Source: Nocardioides panaciterrulae (GTDB lineage: Bacteria; Actinomycetota; Actinomycetes; Propionibacteriales; Nocardioidaceae). Taken from it: 64,000 bases of DNA. The stretch is taken from contig NZ_JACCBG010000001.1 in assembly GCF_013409645.1 (NCBI RefSeq), forward strand, positions 2,478,001 to 2,542,000, written 5' to 3'. The notes under the pieces were generated by a model. The model made no database searches, had not been told where the DNA came from, and saw nothing but the letters and a program-made list of their open reading frames with translations. Positions 8,981 to 17,463 of this stretch are shown piece by piece (position 1 is the first letter of the stretch; every line of letters begins with the position of its first letter). Both the position numbers and the translations under genes were made by a program.

Positions 8981-9457
8981 ATGAGCGCGATCAGCCCGTG
9001 CCTGTGGTTCGACGACGACCTGCTGGAGGCGATGGAGTTCTACACCAGCATCTTCCCGGACTCCCGGATCACCGGCGTGGCCCGCTACAGCGAGGCGGGG
9101 CCGGGCGAGCCGGGGACGGTGATGGCCGGCGAGTGGGTGCTCGACGGGCGGTCGTTCCGCGGCATCAACGGCGGCCCCATGCACGCCGGCTTCACCGAGA
9201 CCGTCTCGTTCAGCGTGACCTGCACCGACCAGTCCGAGGTCGACTACTACTGGGAGAACCTCGTCGCGGGCGGCGAGGAGTCCATGTGCGGGTGGCTCAA
9301 GGACCGGTTCGGCCTGTCCTGGCAGATCGTCCCCGCGCGCCTCTACGAGCTGCTCGGCGACCCCGATCCCGCGCGGGCCGAGGCGGCTGCCCGGGCGATG
9401 CTCGGCATGCGCAAGCTCGTGGTCGCCGAGCTGGAGGCCGCCGCCGCCACCGCCTGA
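8981..9457 (+). CDS. VOC superfamily protein, PhnB/3-demethylubiquinone methyltransferase-like
   Basis: This 158-residue protein belongs to the vicinal oxygen chelate fold. It opens with SPCLWFDDDLLEAMEFYTSIFPDS, the typical start of the family often labelled 3-demethylubiquinone-9 3-methyltransferase (PF06983), although most such stand-alone proteins have no proven methyltransferase activity. Later blocks (FRGINGGP, SFSVTC, CGWLKDRFGLSWQIVP) fit the same family. AAGGAG lies 7 bases before the ATG. It is divergent from the methyltransferase gene, with a 114-bp promoter region between. The substrate is unknown. Confidence 0.88.
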   Translation: MSAISPCLWFDDDLLEAMEFYTSIFPDSRITGVARYSEAGPGEPGTVMAGEWVLDGRSFRGINGGPMHAGFTETVSFSVTCTDQSEVDYYWENLVAGGEESMCGWLKDRFGLSWQIVPARLYELLGDPDPARAEAAARAMLGMRKLVVAELEAAAATA

Positions 9458-9532
9458 GCGCGAGCAGCGCGGCCGCCGCACCGAGGCGCGAACCGCGGGG
9501 CCAGGCACGCGCGATTGGGTAGGTTGCCCGGC

Positions 9533-10054
9533 ATGAGGCTCGTGTCCCTCCTCCTGTGCGCCGCCGTCGCGACCAGCGCCTGCTCGGCCGACGACGCCCT
9601 CGGCTCGACGCCGGACGGGCACGCCCGCAGGCTGCAGACCGAGTTCCGCCAGGCCGCCGAGGACGTGCTCCCGCCGCTGGTCCAGGCGTTGGGCGGCACC
9701 CTCGACGCCATGCCGGCGTACTTCGTCGGGTGCCAGGTCGCCGGGTTGTGGCGCTACGTCGCGCAGGGCGAGGTGCACGACCCTGCGGGCGGCGCGACCC
9801 ACCTCGCTTCGGCCAGCCGGGCGGTGCTCGAGGACCAGGGCTTCGAGGTCACCTCGGGCAAGGCCGGGATCGCGGGCACCCGCGGTCAGGTGAGGATCGT
9901 GGTCTCCCGGTTGCTGCGGTCCCGGAAGGTCGACTTCTCCATGGTCCGCATCGACTTCGTCCGGGCGGGCGACCAGTGCGAGAACTACTCCGACCACGAT
10001 GACCGGTACGCCGAGCAGGCGACCCGGGCCGACTACGCCGACCTGGTCGGCTGA
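9533..10054 (+). CDS. Putative secreted lipoprotein of unknown function
   Basis: The 173-residue product begins with a short hydrophobic signal and a Cys at residue 17 (AVATSACSADD). The lipobox is weak because position -3 is Thr, so it may be a lipoprotein or an ordinary exported protein. The mature part is mixed alpha/beta with a second Cys in GCQVAGLWRY and a third in DQCENYSDH. No family was recognised. The ATG at 9533 is supported by the -10 element TAGGTT (9520-9525) 7 bases upstream, indicating a leaderless transcript. It is transcribed alone, between the VOC gene and the DUF1023 cassette. Confidence 0.7.
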   Translation: MRLVSLLLCAAVATSACSADDALGSTPDGHARRLQTEFRQAAEDVLPPLVQALGGTLDAMPAYFVGCQVAGLWRYVAQGEVHDPAGGATHLASASRAVLEDQGFEVTSGKAGIAGTRGQVRIVVSRLLRSRKVDFSMVRIDFVRAGDQCENYSDHDDRYAEQATRADYADLVG

Positions 10055-10131
10055 GGATCCCGGCCCGCGCGGTGGACTGAGCCTGGGGACAAGCGGATGT
10101 CCCGGGGCTCGAGACGCGGCATGATGCCCTC

Positions 10132-10641
10132 GTGACTCGGGGGCAACCAGAACCTGACCCGCTCGATGTGCTGCGCGGCCTGCGCCGGCGCCATCCCGAC
10201 GTGGACGTCGTGGTGCTGCCCGAGCTGCCCGCGGCGGTCGACCCGTCCACGCCCGCCGAGGCGCAGGACCTCCTCGCGCGAGGGCGGTCCGCGCTGAGCC
10301 ACGTCGAGGAGAGGTTGCGGCGCGAGCCGTCGGCGCGCGTGGAGCTCTGGTGGCGGCAGGACCGGCCCGACGTCCACCGGCTGGTCGTGCGCGAGAGCTT
10401 CCGCGACCTCGACCCGGACGACGCCGTACAGCTGCTGCGCGACCTCGGCGACGCGCTGCTCGACCACGGCTGGTCCGCCGGGCCGGCGACCGCTCCGGTG
10501 CCGGCCCTGGACGCCGCCTCGGCCGAGGGCGACCTCGAGGTCTCCGCGCGGGTCGTCGGCGGCGCCGTGGATGTCGAGCTCGTCTCGGCTCCCCTGCGCC
10601 TCGCCCGCGAGCAGCTTCCGGAGCTGGGGGCCCGTCGATGA
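10132..10641 (+). CDS. Unknown protein, first gene of the WXG/DUF1023 cassette
   Basis: This 169-residue acidic protein has no recognised domain. It looks soluble, with a helical N-terminus (DPLDVLRGLRRRHP), a beta-rich centre (VELWWRQDRPDVHRLVVRESF) and a C-terminal VELVSAPLRLAREQLPELG. The GTG start follows a -10 element CATGAT (10120-10125) by 6 bases, so this appears to be the promoter of a three-gene operon. Its stop overlaps the start of the next gene (ATGA at 10638-10641). By position it could be a chaperone or partner for the WXG-type proteins encoded downstream, which is inference only. Confidence 0.72.
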   Translation: MTRGQPEPDPLDVLRGLRRRHPDVDVVVLPELPAAVDPSTPAEAQDLLARGRSALSHVEERLRREPSARVELWWRQDRPDVHRLVVRESFRDLDPDDAVQLLRDLGDALLDHGWSAGPATAPVPALDAASAEGDLEVSARVVGGAVDVELVSAPLRLAREQLPELGARR

Positions 10642-10961
10642 GCATCAACGTCTGGTTCGGCGAGCTGGCGAGCGCCGGCCGGGTGTGGGACGACCAGGCC
10701 GAGACGCTCGGCGATGCCCGCAGGAGCCTGCTCAGCGCCGACACCTCCCTGCTCGGGCCCCGGGTCGCCGCCGCCGCGGACGAGTTCGTGACCCGGTGGT
10801 CCGAGCGGCTGGGGCAGCTGAGCGACGAGGCCGACGCCCACGCGGCTGCGCTCGCGCTGGCCCGCAGCCGCTTCCTGGTCACCGACCTCGACCAGGTGGG
10901 CAGCCTCCAGCAGCTGCTGCCCTGGACCGCCCGGTCCGCCGGCCCGGGAGGCATCTGGTGA
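10638..10961 (+). CDS. Small WXG100-like helical protein
   Basis: The 107-residue product is almost entirely predicted helix with heptad-like Ala/Leu spacing, the size and character of WXG100/ESX-type partners. A WFG triplet occurs at residues 6-8, earlier than the usual hairpin position, so membership is tentative. There is no signal peptide. The gene overlaps both neighbours by 4 bases (ATGA upstream, GTGA downstream), implying strict translational coupling and equal dosage with the DUF1023 protein that follows. It may form a dimer with the WXG-like N-terminus of that protein. No secretion-machinery genes of the EccC type occur in this window. Confidence 0.7.
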   Translation: MSINVWFGELASAGRVWDDQAETLGDARRSLLSADTSLLGPRVAAAADEFVTRWSERLGQLSDEADAHAAALALARSRFLVTDLDQVGSLQQLLPWTARSAGPGGIW

Positions 10962-12877
10962 CCACCGTCCTCCTGCCACCCCACGTGCCTGCGTTCCCGG
11001 AGCTGGAGGCCGATCCCGGCGCCGCGGCGGTCACCGACTCGCTGCGCGCCACCGGCGTCGCCGTGAGCGACGCCGGCTCGGCGATCGAGGGCGGCGGAGC
11101 GCCGGCCGAGTGGACCGGCCGCACGGCCGAGGCCGCCCAGCACCAGATGACGCTCTTCGCCGAGGCGACCCGGGCGGCCGTGGCGGCGCTCGAGGTCGTC
11201 ACGCTCGCCTGCGACCGGTACGTCGCCGCGGTCACCGCCCTGACCAGCGAGCGCGAGCACCTCGAGTCCGAGCGCGTCGAGCTCAACCGGTCGATCGACG
11301 ACCTGGCCGGAGCGGTCCGGTCGGCCGAGGAGTCCGAAGCCGCCGGCCTCCAGGCGGACGCGGATCGGCTTGCGGCCCGGGCCCGGGACCTCGTACGACG
11401 CCTCGACGCCTGGCAGCGACACGTCAAGGAAGCCGAGGACCGGCTCATCGCGGCCTTCAGGTCGGTCGACACCGAGCGGGAGGCCGAGCAGCGCTCCCAC
11501 GACCCGTCCGTCCCCGACCCCGACGCGCTGGTCCGGCAGCTCCAGGCGCTGGGCCACGACCCCCGGGCGGTCCACGCCTGGTGGAGCCACCTCTCCCCGG
11601 CCGAGCAGGAGGCGCTGAAGCTGCACAGCCCCGAGCTGGTCGGCAACACCAACGGCATCCCGTGCGGCGACCGGGACGACGCCAACCGCGGCTCCCTGCA
11701 GCACGACCTGGACCACCTGCACGCACTGCAGGAGGACGGCATCGCCCTCACCGATGCCCAGCACCGGATGCTCGAACGCGCGCAGGCCACGCGCGACGCG
11801 CTCGACCTCGGGCGGACCGCCACGGACCTCAACACCGGGAAGCCGGTCGTCACCCAGCTCCTGCTCTACCTGCCCGGCGCCTTCGGGGGCGATGGTGCCG
11901 GCGCGGTCAGCTTCGGCGACCCCGACACGGCGACCGACACCGCGGTGCTCGTGCCCGGACTGACCAACGACCTCTCCTCGATCGCCTCCCAGGGCCAGGA
12001 CGCGCTGCACCTGTTCCAGAACGCGTCGAACCACCACGAGACCACCGCCGTGATCGCCTGGATGGGCTACGACGCCCCCAGCTGGGACCCGCAGCGGCTG
12101 TTCGACGTGCCCGGCGACGGGCTCGACGTCGGCGGCGTGACGCGTGAGGATCTCGCCGAGGACGGCGGCCACCGGCTCTCGGACTTCGTCGACGGGCTGC
12201 GTGTCACCGACCAGGGAGGCCGTTCCCACCTCACCGTCATCGGCCACAGCTACGGCTCGACCACGGCCGCCCACGCTGCGCACGACGGCCTGCACGCCGA
12301 CTCGCTCACGTTGATCGGCAGTCCCGGCGCCGGCGGTGGCGTGCACGACGTGTCCGGGCTGCACATGCCGGCCGGCCACGTCTACGTCGGCTCGGCCGAC
12401 AACGACGTCGTGACCTGGCTCGGGCGGGACGGGTCGCTCGGGATGGGGCAGGACCCGGCCCAGGCCGGCTTCGGCGCGACGCGGTTCGCCGTGGACCCCG
12501 GCCCCTCGTTCCACGCCGACGACCTGGGGCAGGGGATCCGCAACCACACCTCCTACTTCGACGATCCGAGCACCTCGCTGGACAACCTCGGCTCGATCGT
12601 GGCGGGAGACCAACCGACCGTGGTGGAGGGCCGGCACGAGCCGGCCAACGACCTGGCCCGCAACTGGGCCGAGCGCGAGGCGGCGTACCAGGCCCAGCAG
12701 GCCTACCACCACTACGCCGACCCGGTCGCGGACCACCTGGTCGAGGCCGGAGAGCACGCCCTCGACGGAGCCGTGGCGGCCGGCCAGGCGGCGTACGAGA
12801 CCGGGCACGACGTGCTGGTCGGCGGGGCACACCTGATCACCGACCCGGTCGGCTCCTTCCAGGACCTGTGGCGCTGA
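10958..12877 (+). CDS. DUF1023-type alpha/beta hydrolase with WXG-like N-terminal domain
   Basis: The 639-residue protein has a helical N-terminal half with a WTG triplet (residues 52-54) and a coiled-coil stretch (about 95-170), followed by an alpha/beta hydrolase of the DUF1023 family (PF06259). The nucleophile elbow GHSYGS puts the catalytic Ser at 431; SADNDVV (479-485) is the likely acidic position, and a C-terminal His may lie in NHTSY. No signal peptide is seen. The GTG at 10958 overlaps the preceding stop, which sets the start; the longer upstream frame is a shadow. DUF1023 proteins often accompany WXG100 genes in actinobacteria, suggesting type VII-like export. The substrate is unknown. 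Confidence 0.85.
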   Translation: MTTVLLPPHVPAFPELEADPGAAAVTDSLRATGVAVSDAGSAIEGGGAPAEWTGRTAEAAQHQMTLFAEATRAAVAALEVVTLACDRYVAAVTALTSEREHLESERVELNRSIDDLAGAVRSAEESEAAGLQADADRLAARARDLVRRLDAWQRHVKEAEDRLIAAFRSVDTEREAEQRSHDPSVPDPDALVRQLQALGHDPRAVHAWWSHLSPAEQEALKLHSPELVGNTNGIPCGDRDDANRGSLQHDLDHLHALQEDGIALTDAQHRMLERAQATRDALDLGRTATDLNTGKPVVTQLLLYLPGAFGGDGAGAVSFGDPDTATDTAVLVPGLTNDLSSIASQGQDALHLFQNASNHHETTAVIAWMGYDAPSWDPQRLFDVPGDGLDVGGVTREDLAEDGGHRLSDFVDGLRVTDQGGRSHLTVIGHSYGSTTAAHAAHDGLHADSLTLIGSPGAGGGVHDVSGLHMPAGHVYVGSADNDVVTWLGRDGSLGMGQDPAQAGFGATRFAVDPGPSFHADDLGQGIRNHTSYFDDPSTSLDNLGSIVAGDQPTVVEGRHEPANDLARNWAEREAAYQAQQAYHHYADPVADHLVEAGEHALDGAVAAGQAAYETGHDVLVGGAHLITDPVGSFQDLWR

Positions 12878-13001
12878 CCCGTCGCGCTCCCCCGGGTGAC
12901 CATCGACACAGGGCCGCCACGCGGCCGCACGACTAGCGTGTGAGGCGGTCCGTGGACTCCAGCAGGGAGCCGCGAGATGACGTTTCGAGGAGTGCCCCGT
13001 C

Positions 13002-13871
13002 ATGACTGACGTGAAGTCCGCCGAGCAGCCGGCGCCGTACGGCACCGGCCCCGCCGCCGCCGCCTCCGCCCCGCCGGTGAAGCGGGTGCGCACCCACCAC
13101 CTGCGGGAGATGAAGCAGCGCGGTGAGAAGTTCACCATGCTGACGGCCTACGAGCAGTACGCCGCCCAGACCTTCGACGAGGCCGGCATCGACGTGCTGC
13201 TGGTCGGCGACTCGGCCAGCAACAACGTGTTCGCCAACGAGACCAGCCTGCCGGTGACCGTCGACGAGCTGATCCCCCTGGCCCGTGCGGTGAGCCGGTC
13301 GGTGCGCCGGGCGCTGGTGGTGGCCGACCTGCCGTTCGGCTCCTACCAGGCCTCCCCGGAGCAGGCCTACCTCACCGCGGTGCGGTTCATGAAGGAGGCG
13401 AACGCCCACGCGATCAAGCTCGAGGGCGGCCTGGAGATGGTGCCGCAGGTCCGCAAGCTCACCGAGGGTGGCATCCCGGTGATGGCGCACATCGGCTTCA
13501 CCCCGCAGTCCGAGCACAACCTCGGCGGCTACCGGGTCCAGGGCCGCGGCGAGGCCGCCGCCCGAGTGGTCGAGGAGGCCCGCGGGATGGAGGCCGCCGG
13601 CGCGTTCGCCGTCGTGATGGAGATGGTGCCGGGCGACGTCGCCGCCGAGGTCACCAAGGCGGTCTCGATCCCGACGATCGGCATCGGCGCGGGCGTGGAC
13701 TGCGACGGGCAGGTGCTGGTCTGGCAGGACGCGTTCGGGTTGCGCACCGGCCGGATGCCGCGGTTCGTCAAGCAGTACGCCGACCTGCGCGGCGTCCTGC
13801 TCGACGCCGCCCGGGCCTACGCCGACGACGTCCGCGCCGGCTCCTTCCCCGGCCCGGAGCACACCTTCTAG
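13002..13871 (+). CDS. panB: 3-methyl-2-oxobutanoate hydroxymethyltransferase
   Basis: PanB makes ketopantoate from alpha-ketoisovalerate using methylenetetrahydrofolate, the committed step to pantothenate and CoA. The 289-residue protein carries the full barrel signature: VGDSASNNVF for magnesium binding, KLEGG, MAHIGFTPQSEHNLGGYRVQ, the catalytic Glu region VVMEMVP, and GIGAGVDCDGQVLVWQD. A non-conserved N-terminal extension of about 25 residues (Ala/Pro-rich) is usual in actinobacteria. A ribosome binding site GAGGAG precedes the ATG; a TAGCGT -10-like hexamer is at 12934-12939, so this gene has a leader. No other pantothenate genes are adjacent. Confidence 0.96.
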   Translation: MTDVKSAEQPAPYGTGPAAAASAPPVKRVRTHHLREMKQRGEKFTMLTAYEQYAAQTFDEAGIDVLLVGDSASNNVFANETSLPVTVDELIPLARAVSRSVRRALVVADLPFGSYQASPEQAYLTAVRFMKEANAHAIKLEGGLEMVPQVRKLTEGGIPVMAHIGFTPQSEHNLGGYRVQGRGEAAARVVEEARGMEAAGAFAVVMEMVPGDVAAEVTKAVSIPTIGIGAGVDCDGQVLVWQDAFGLRTGRMPRFVKQYADLRGVLLDAARAYADDVRAGSFPGPEHTF

Positions 13872-13987
13872 ACCTGTCTCGCCAGCCCTGACCCGACGTC
13901 GCGGGAGGAGCCCTGACCGGTCCGACGTTGTCGGATCGTTATGGCGCGCCGGGCCCCGGGTGGCCGGCCGGGGGGGAAGCTCGCGGC

Positions 13988-14326
13988 ATGCGGGGGATCA
14001 CGCGTGGAACGACGGTCGTGTCGCTGGTGTCAGGACTGCTGTCGGGCTCGGCGCTGATGAGCGGCTGCTCGGGGGGCATCGTGGACTGTCAGTACGCCGC
14101 GTCGAGGGCGGACTACGCCTCGAGCTCGCAGGGCTACGACAGCCTCCACGAGGCCATCGACCACTACCGTCAGGGCAGCGACTCGGTCGAGGTCCGCGAC
14201 CGGACCGACACCTCGGCGGTCGTGTTCACCATCGTCGACGGCCGTCCGGCCTCGAGGTACGAGCTGCACCACCGCGGCCGCCAGGGCTGGCTCGCCACGT
14301 CGGCGGCCAGTTGCAGCCCGTCCTGA
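13988..14326 (+). CDS. Small putative lipoprotein next to the PQQ-dehydrogenase pair
   Basis: The 112-residue product has an N-terminal signal and a lipobox-like LMSGC with the Cys at residue 27. The rest is a compact alpha/beta domain ending in a Cys near the C-terminus; no family was recognised. The ATG at 13988 is preferred to one 60 bases upstream because GGGGGGAAG lies before it and the signal peptide starts there. The first 15 bases of the gene (atgcgggggatcacg) are identical to the first 15 of the beta-propeller gene at 15661. The gene is followed 47 bases later by the first beta-propeller gene, which has its own promoter. Confidence 0.68.
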   Translation: MRGITRGTTVVSLVSGLLSGSALMSGCSGGIVDCQYAASRADYASSSQGYDSLHEAIDHYRQGSDSVEVRDRTDTSAVVFTIVDGRPASRYELHHRGRQGWLATSAASCSPS

Positions 14327-14373
14327 CCGCGCACCCCTGGCCAGCACCCGGCCGTCGCCGTACGGTGCCTCCC

Positions 14374-15576
14374 ATGCGCTCGCTCTCGGCAACCCTGGCC
14401 GCAGCCGTCGTACTCGCCGTCCTGGCGCCGGCAGCGCCGTCGGAGGCGAACGCCCGGCCGGCCCCGGCGTACACGGTGCCGGTGTCGGCCGCCGTGGCCG
14501 CCGACGCTGCTCCCGTCCACGCCCGGCAGGTGCCCCGGCTGCACGTGATCCGGATGATCACCGGCCTCGACCACCCGTGGGACGTGCAGCCGATCGGGCA
14601 CGGCCGGCTGCTCTACACCCAGCGCGACCGGGCGACGCTGTCGGTGTGGCAGCACGGGAGGAGCCACCGGGTCGCGTTCCCGAGCGACAAGGTGTGGGTG
14701 TCCGGGGAGACCGGCCTGATGTCGCTGGCGATCGACCCGTCCTTCGCCGGCACCGGCCGCTTCTACACCTGCCAGGGCGGCACCACGACGAACGGGCACG
14801 AGGTGCACGTGGTCGCGTGGCATCTCGACGACGCCGCCACCCGCGCGACGCGGGTCGGGGAGGTCATCGGCGGGTTCCCGGCCAGCAGCGGCCGGCACGG
14901 CGGCTGCCGGCTGCTCATCGCCCGCGACGGCTCCATGCTCGTCGGCACCGGAGATGCCGCGATCGGCACCAACCCCGAGAGCCTGCACTCCCTCGGCGGC
15001 AAGACCCTGCGCCTGGACCCGCAGACGGGGAAGCCGTGGCCGACCAACCCGTTCGTGCACGCGAAGAACCGGCACCAACGGTTCATCCAGACCTACGGGC
15101 ACCGCAACGTCCAGGGCCTGGCCCAGCGCAGGGACGGCTCGCTGTGGTCGGTCGAGCAGGGCACCTACCGCGACGACGAGGTCAACAAGCTCAAGGACGG
15201 CGGGGACTACGGCTACAACCCGGTCCCCGGCTACAACGAGAGCGTCCCGATGACCGACCGGTCGCGGCCGGGCAAGCAGATCCGGGCCCGCTGGCGCTCC
15301 GGCGATCCCACGCTGGCCACCAGCGGCGCCACGTTCGTGCGCGGCAAGGCGTGGGGCGCGCTCGACGGGGCGCTCGCGGTCGGCGTACTGAAGGACGAGC
15401 GACTGCTGTTCCTCACCTTCGACCGCACGGGGCACCTGCGGAAGGTGCGCGCCCCGCGGGCGCTGCGGCGGTACGGCCGGCTGCGCTCGGTGACCGTCGC
15501 GCCCAACCACGACCTGCTGGTCACCACCGACAACGGCAACGGGAGCGACGCGATCCTGCGCGTCAGCCCCCGCTGA
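14374..15576 (+). CDS. Secreted PQQ-dependent sugar dehydrogenase-like beta-propeller protein, copy 1
   Basis: The 400-residue protein has a signal peptide (residues 1-27, Ala-rich) and the six-bladed propeller of the glucose/sorbosone dehydrogenase family (GSDH). Diagnostic blocks are LDHPWDVQPI, LMSLAIDPSF, the calcium/PQQ-region YGHRNVQGLA, SVEQGTYRDDEVN and TTDNGNGSDAILRV. These enzymes oxidise sugars outside the membrane with bound PQQ, but the true substrate is unknown and cofactor binding is not proven here. A -10 element TACGGT (14361-14366) ends 7 bases before the ATG, indicating a leaderless transcript. The gene at 15661 is a close tandem paralogue. Confidence 0.88.
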   Translation: MRSLSATLAAAVVLAVLAPAAPSEANARPAPAYTVPVSAAVAADAAPVHARQVPRLHVIRMITGLDHPWDVQPIGHGRLLYTQRDRATLSVWQHGRSHRVAFPSDKVWVSGETGLMSLAIDPSFAGTGRFYTCQGGTTTNGHEVHVVAWHLDDAATRATRVGEVIGGFPASSGRHGGCRLLIARDGSMLVGTGDAAIGTNPESLHSLGGKTLRLDPQTGKPWPTNPFVHAKNRHQRFIQTYGHRNVQGLAQRRDGSLWSVEQGTYRDDEVNKLKDGGDYGYNPVPGYNESVPMTDRSRPGKQIRARWRSGDPTLATSGATFVRGKAWGALDGALAVGVLKDERLLFLTFDRTGHLRKVRAPRALRRYGRLRSVTVAPNHDLLVTTDNGNGSDAILRVSPR

Positions 15577-15660
15577 GCGGCCCCGCCCAGCGCCGGCCCA
15601 GCGTCACAGAGCCCGGATTTTGATGACGCCCGGTCCGGAGGACCCACCTACGGTCACGTC

Positions 15661-16872
15661 ATGCGGGGGATCACGGCGGGATTGTGCGCCACACTGGCTC
15701 TGGTCCTGGTCGCGCTCGGCTCGCCACCGGCGACGTCGGCAGCGACGTCGGCAGCGGATCGGGGGCGCAACGCCGCCGAGCAGCCGGGGCACTCCGCCAG
15801 GAGGGGCGTGCCCGCCCTCCGGGTCCGCACCCTCGTCACCGGGCTGGACCACCCCTGGGACGTGCAACCGATCGGCGGAGGTCGGCTGCTCTACACGCAG
15901 CGGGACCGGGCCACGCTCTCGGTGTGGGACCACGGCCACCACCACCGCGTGAAGTTCCCGAGCGGGCAGGTGTGGGTCAAGGGACGCGCCGGCCTGATGT
16001 CGCTCGAGGTCGATCCGGACTTCGCGCACAACGGCCGCTTCTACACCTGCCAGGGCGGCTACACCCGCGGTGGCGGCCACCAGATCCACGTGCTCGCCTG
16101 GCACCTCGACGACCGTGCGACCCGGGCCCGCGAGGTCGGGGAGCTGCTCGGCGGCATCCCCGCCGACCCGCAGGCCCGCCACTCCGGCTGCCGGCTGCTG
16201 ATCGTGCGCGACGGGTCCCTGCTGGTCGGGACCGGGGACGGCTACGTGGGCACCAACGCCGAGGACCTCACCTCCCTCGGCGGCAAGACCCTGAGGCTGA
16301 ACCGGTTCACCGGCAGGCCCTGGCCCACCAACCCGTTCGTGCACGCCCGCGACCGCCACAAGCGCTACGTCCAGACCTATGGCCACCGCAACATCCAAGG
16401 CCTGGCCCAGCGCAGCGACGGATCCCTGTGGCAGGTCGAGCAGGGCACCTACGTCGACGACGAGGTGAACCGGCTGGTCAACGGCGGCGACTACGGCTTC
16501 AACCCGGTCAGCGCCCACGGGACGGCGTACAACGAGAACGCTCCGATGACCGACCCTTCGCTGCCGGGCAAGCAGGTGCAGGCCCGATGGCGCTCGGGGT
16601 CCCCCACGCTGGCGACGAGCGGCTGTCGCTTCGTGCGCGGCAGCAAGTGGGGAGCGCTGGACGGCACCCTCGCGGTCGCCGCGCTCAAGGCGAGCCGGGT
16701 GATCTTCCTGACCTTCGACGCTTCCGGGCATCTCCGCAAGGTGCGTGCCCCCGCGGCGCTCCAGCACGACGGCCGGCTGAGGTCGGTCACGGTCGCACCG
16801 AACAACGACCTGCTGATCACCACCGACAACGGCAACGGACAGGACGCCATCCTCAGGGTCAGTCCCCGCTGA
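15661..16872 (+). CDS. Secreted PQQ-dependent sugar dehydrogenase-like beta-propeller protein, copy 2
   Basis: This 403-residue paralogue of the preceding gene shares most of its length: LDHPWDVQPIGGGRLLYTQR, LMSLEVDPDF, YGHRNIQGLA, QVEQGTYVDDEVN and DNGNGQDAILRVSPR at the C-terminus. It has its own Ala-rich signal peptide. An extra Cys appears late (SGCRFVRG) where copy 1 has Ala. The -10 element TACGGT (15649-15654) ends 6 bases before the ATG, so each copy has a separate leaderless promoter and may be regulated independently. The pair is a recent-looking tandem duplication; the specialisation of each copy is unknown. Confidence 0.88.
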   Translation: MRGITAGLCATLALVLVALGSPPATSAATSAADRGRNAAEQPGHSARRGVPALRVRTLVTGLDHPWDVQPIGGGRLLYTQRDRATLSVWDHGHHHRVKFPSGQVWVKGRAGLMSLEVDPDFAHNGRFYTCQGGYTRGGGHQIHVLAWHLDDRATRAREVGELLGGIPADPQARHSGCRLLIVRDGSLLVGTGDGYVGTNAEDLTSLGGKTLRLNRFTGRPWPTNPFVHARDRHKRYVQTYGHRNIQGLAQRSDGSLWQVEQGTYVDDEVNRLVNGGDYGFNPVSAHGTAYNENAPMTDPSLPGKQVQARWRSGSPTLATSGCRFVRGSKWGALDGTLAVAALKASRVIFLTFDASGHLRKVRAPAALQHDGRLRSVTVAPNNDLLITTDNGNGQDAILRVSPR

Positions 16873-16915
16873 CCGAGCACTCGACCGGGACAGCCGGAGG
16901 CGTTGTGAGGCGGGG

Positions 16916-17203
16916 TCAGGCGCGCCAGCCCAGCCAGGCACCGCCGGCGCTGACCAGGGCGAACCACAGCACGACCGCGCCGAGCGCCACCCAGGGCAGC
17001 CGGCCGGGGTGCGGCGTCCACCAGCGGCAGGCCAGCACGAACAGCGCCACCCAGACCACGAGCAGCACCACCACGCCCCACCAGGGCGCGACCCGCCCCG
17101 ACGCGGCGTACAGGAAGAGGGCCGCAGCCATCCCGGCCATGCCGACGAACGGCCATGGCGAGACGTCCGCGCGACCTCGGGGCGCGCGGCCGGGTCGCGC
17201 CAC
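16916..17203 (-). CDS. Small membrane protein, three hydrophobic segments
   Basis: The 95-residue product has a basic N-terminus (MARPGRAPRGRADVSPW), then hydrophobic segments at about residues 18-33, 37-55 and 65-85. It resembles short actinobacterial membrane proteins of the DUF2530 type, but I cannot confirm that. The GTG at 17203 lies 2 bases after the stop of the upstream gene, so the two are probably cotranscribed from the promoter upstream of 17427. It is convergent with the second beta-propeller gene, 43 bases away. Function unknown. Confidence 0.6.
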   Translation of the reverse strand: MARPGRAPRGRADVSPWPFVGMAGMAAALFLYAASGRVAPWWGVVVLLVVWVALFVLACRWWTPHPGRLPWVALGAVVLWFALVSAGGAWLGWRA

Positions 17204-17205
17204 GC

Positions 17206-17427
17206 TCAGCCCTGGCCGGTCCAGCTGACGCCCCCGGTGCCGGGACCGCCCTCGACGTCCTTCCAGTCCGGGTCCTGCTCCCAGTCCTGGTTGCGCTGCT
17301 CGGCCTTCTGGAGCGCCTGCTCCGCCTCCTCGCGAGAGCCGTAGGGCCCCAGCCGGTCGATCGGCGGGCAGATGCCCTCGCCCTCCTCGACCCGGGAGTG
17401 CTTCACGCAGTACCAGTACTTGGCCAT
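17206..17427 (-). CDS. Short conserved actinobacterial protein (SPOR-annotated type) divergent from map
   Basis: The 73-residue protein starts MAKYWYCVKHSRVEEGEG and contains CPPIDRLGPYGSREEAEQAL, a pattern I associate with short actinobacterial proteins usually annotated as SPOR-domain or hypothetical. The region RLGPYGSREEAEQAL resembles the core turn of SPOR domains, which bind denuded peptidoglycan, but at this length it is a minimal or incomplete version and has no membrane anchor. Two Cys (residues 7 and 20) and a His between them might bind metal. It is divergent from map, separated by 36 bases. The reading frame extends far upstream but the ATG at 17427 marks the conserved start. Confidence 0.72.
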   Translation of the reverse strand: MAKYWYCVKHSRVEEGEGICPPIDRLGPYGSREEAEQALQKAEQRNQDWEQDPDWKDVEGGPGTGGVSWTGQG

Positions 17428-17463
17428 GCCTGAGCAAACCACAGCCACAACTACAGTGGCGCC

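Noticed and set aside
8093..13138. A 1681-codon open frame on the minus strand
   Set aside because: Only its last 257 codons (the methyltransferase) have domain features. The rest lies opposite well-supported plus-strand genes and reads as high-GC third-position shadow.
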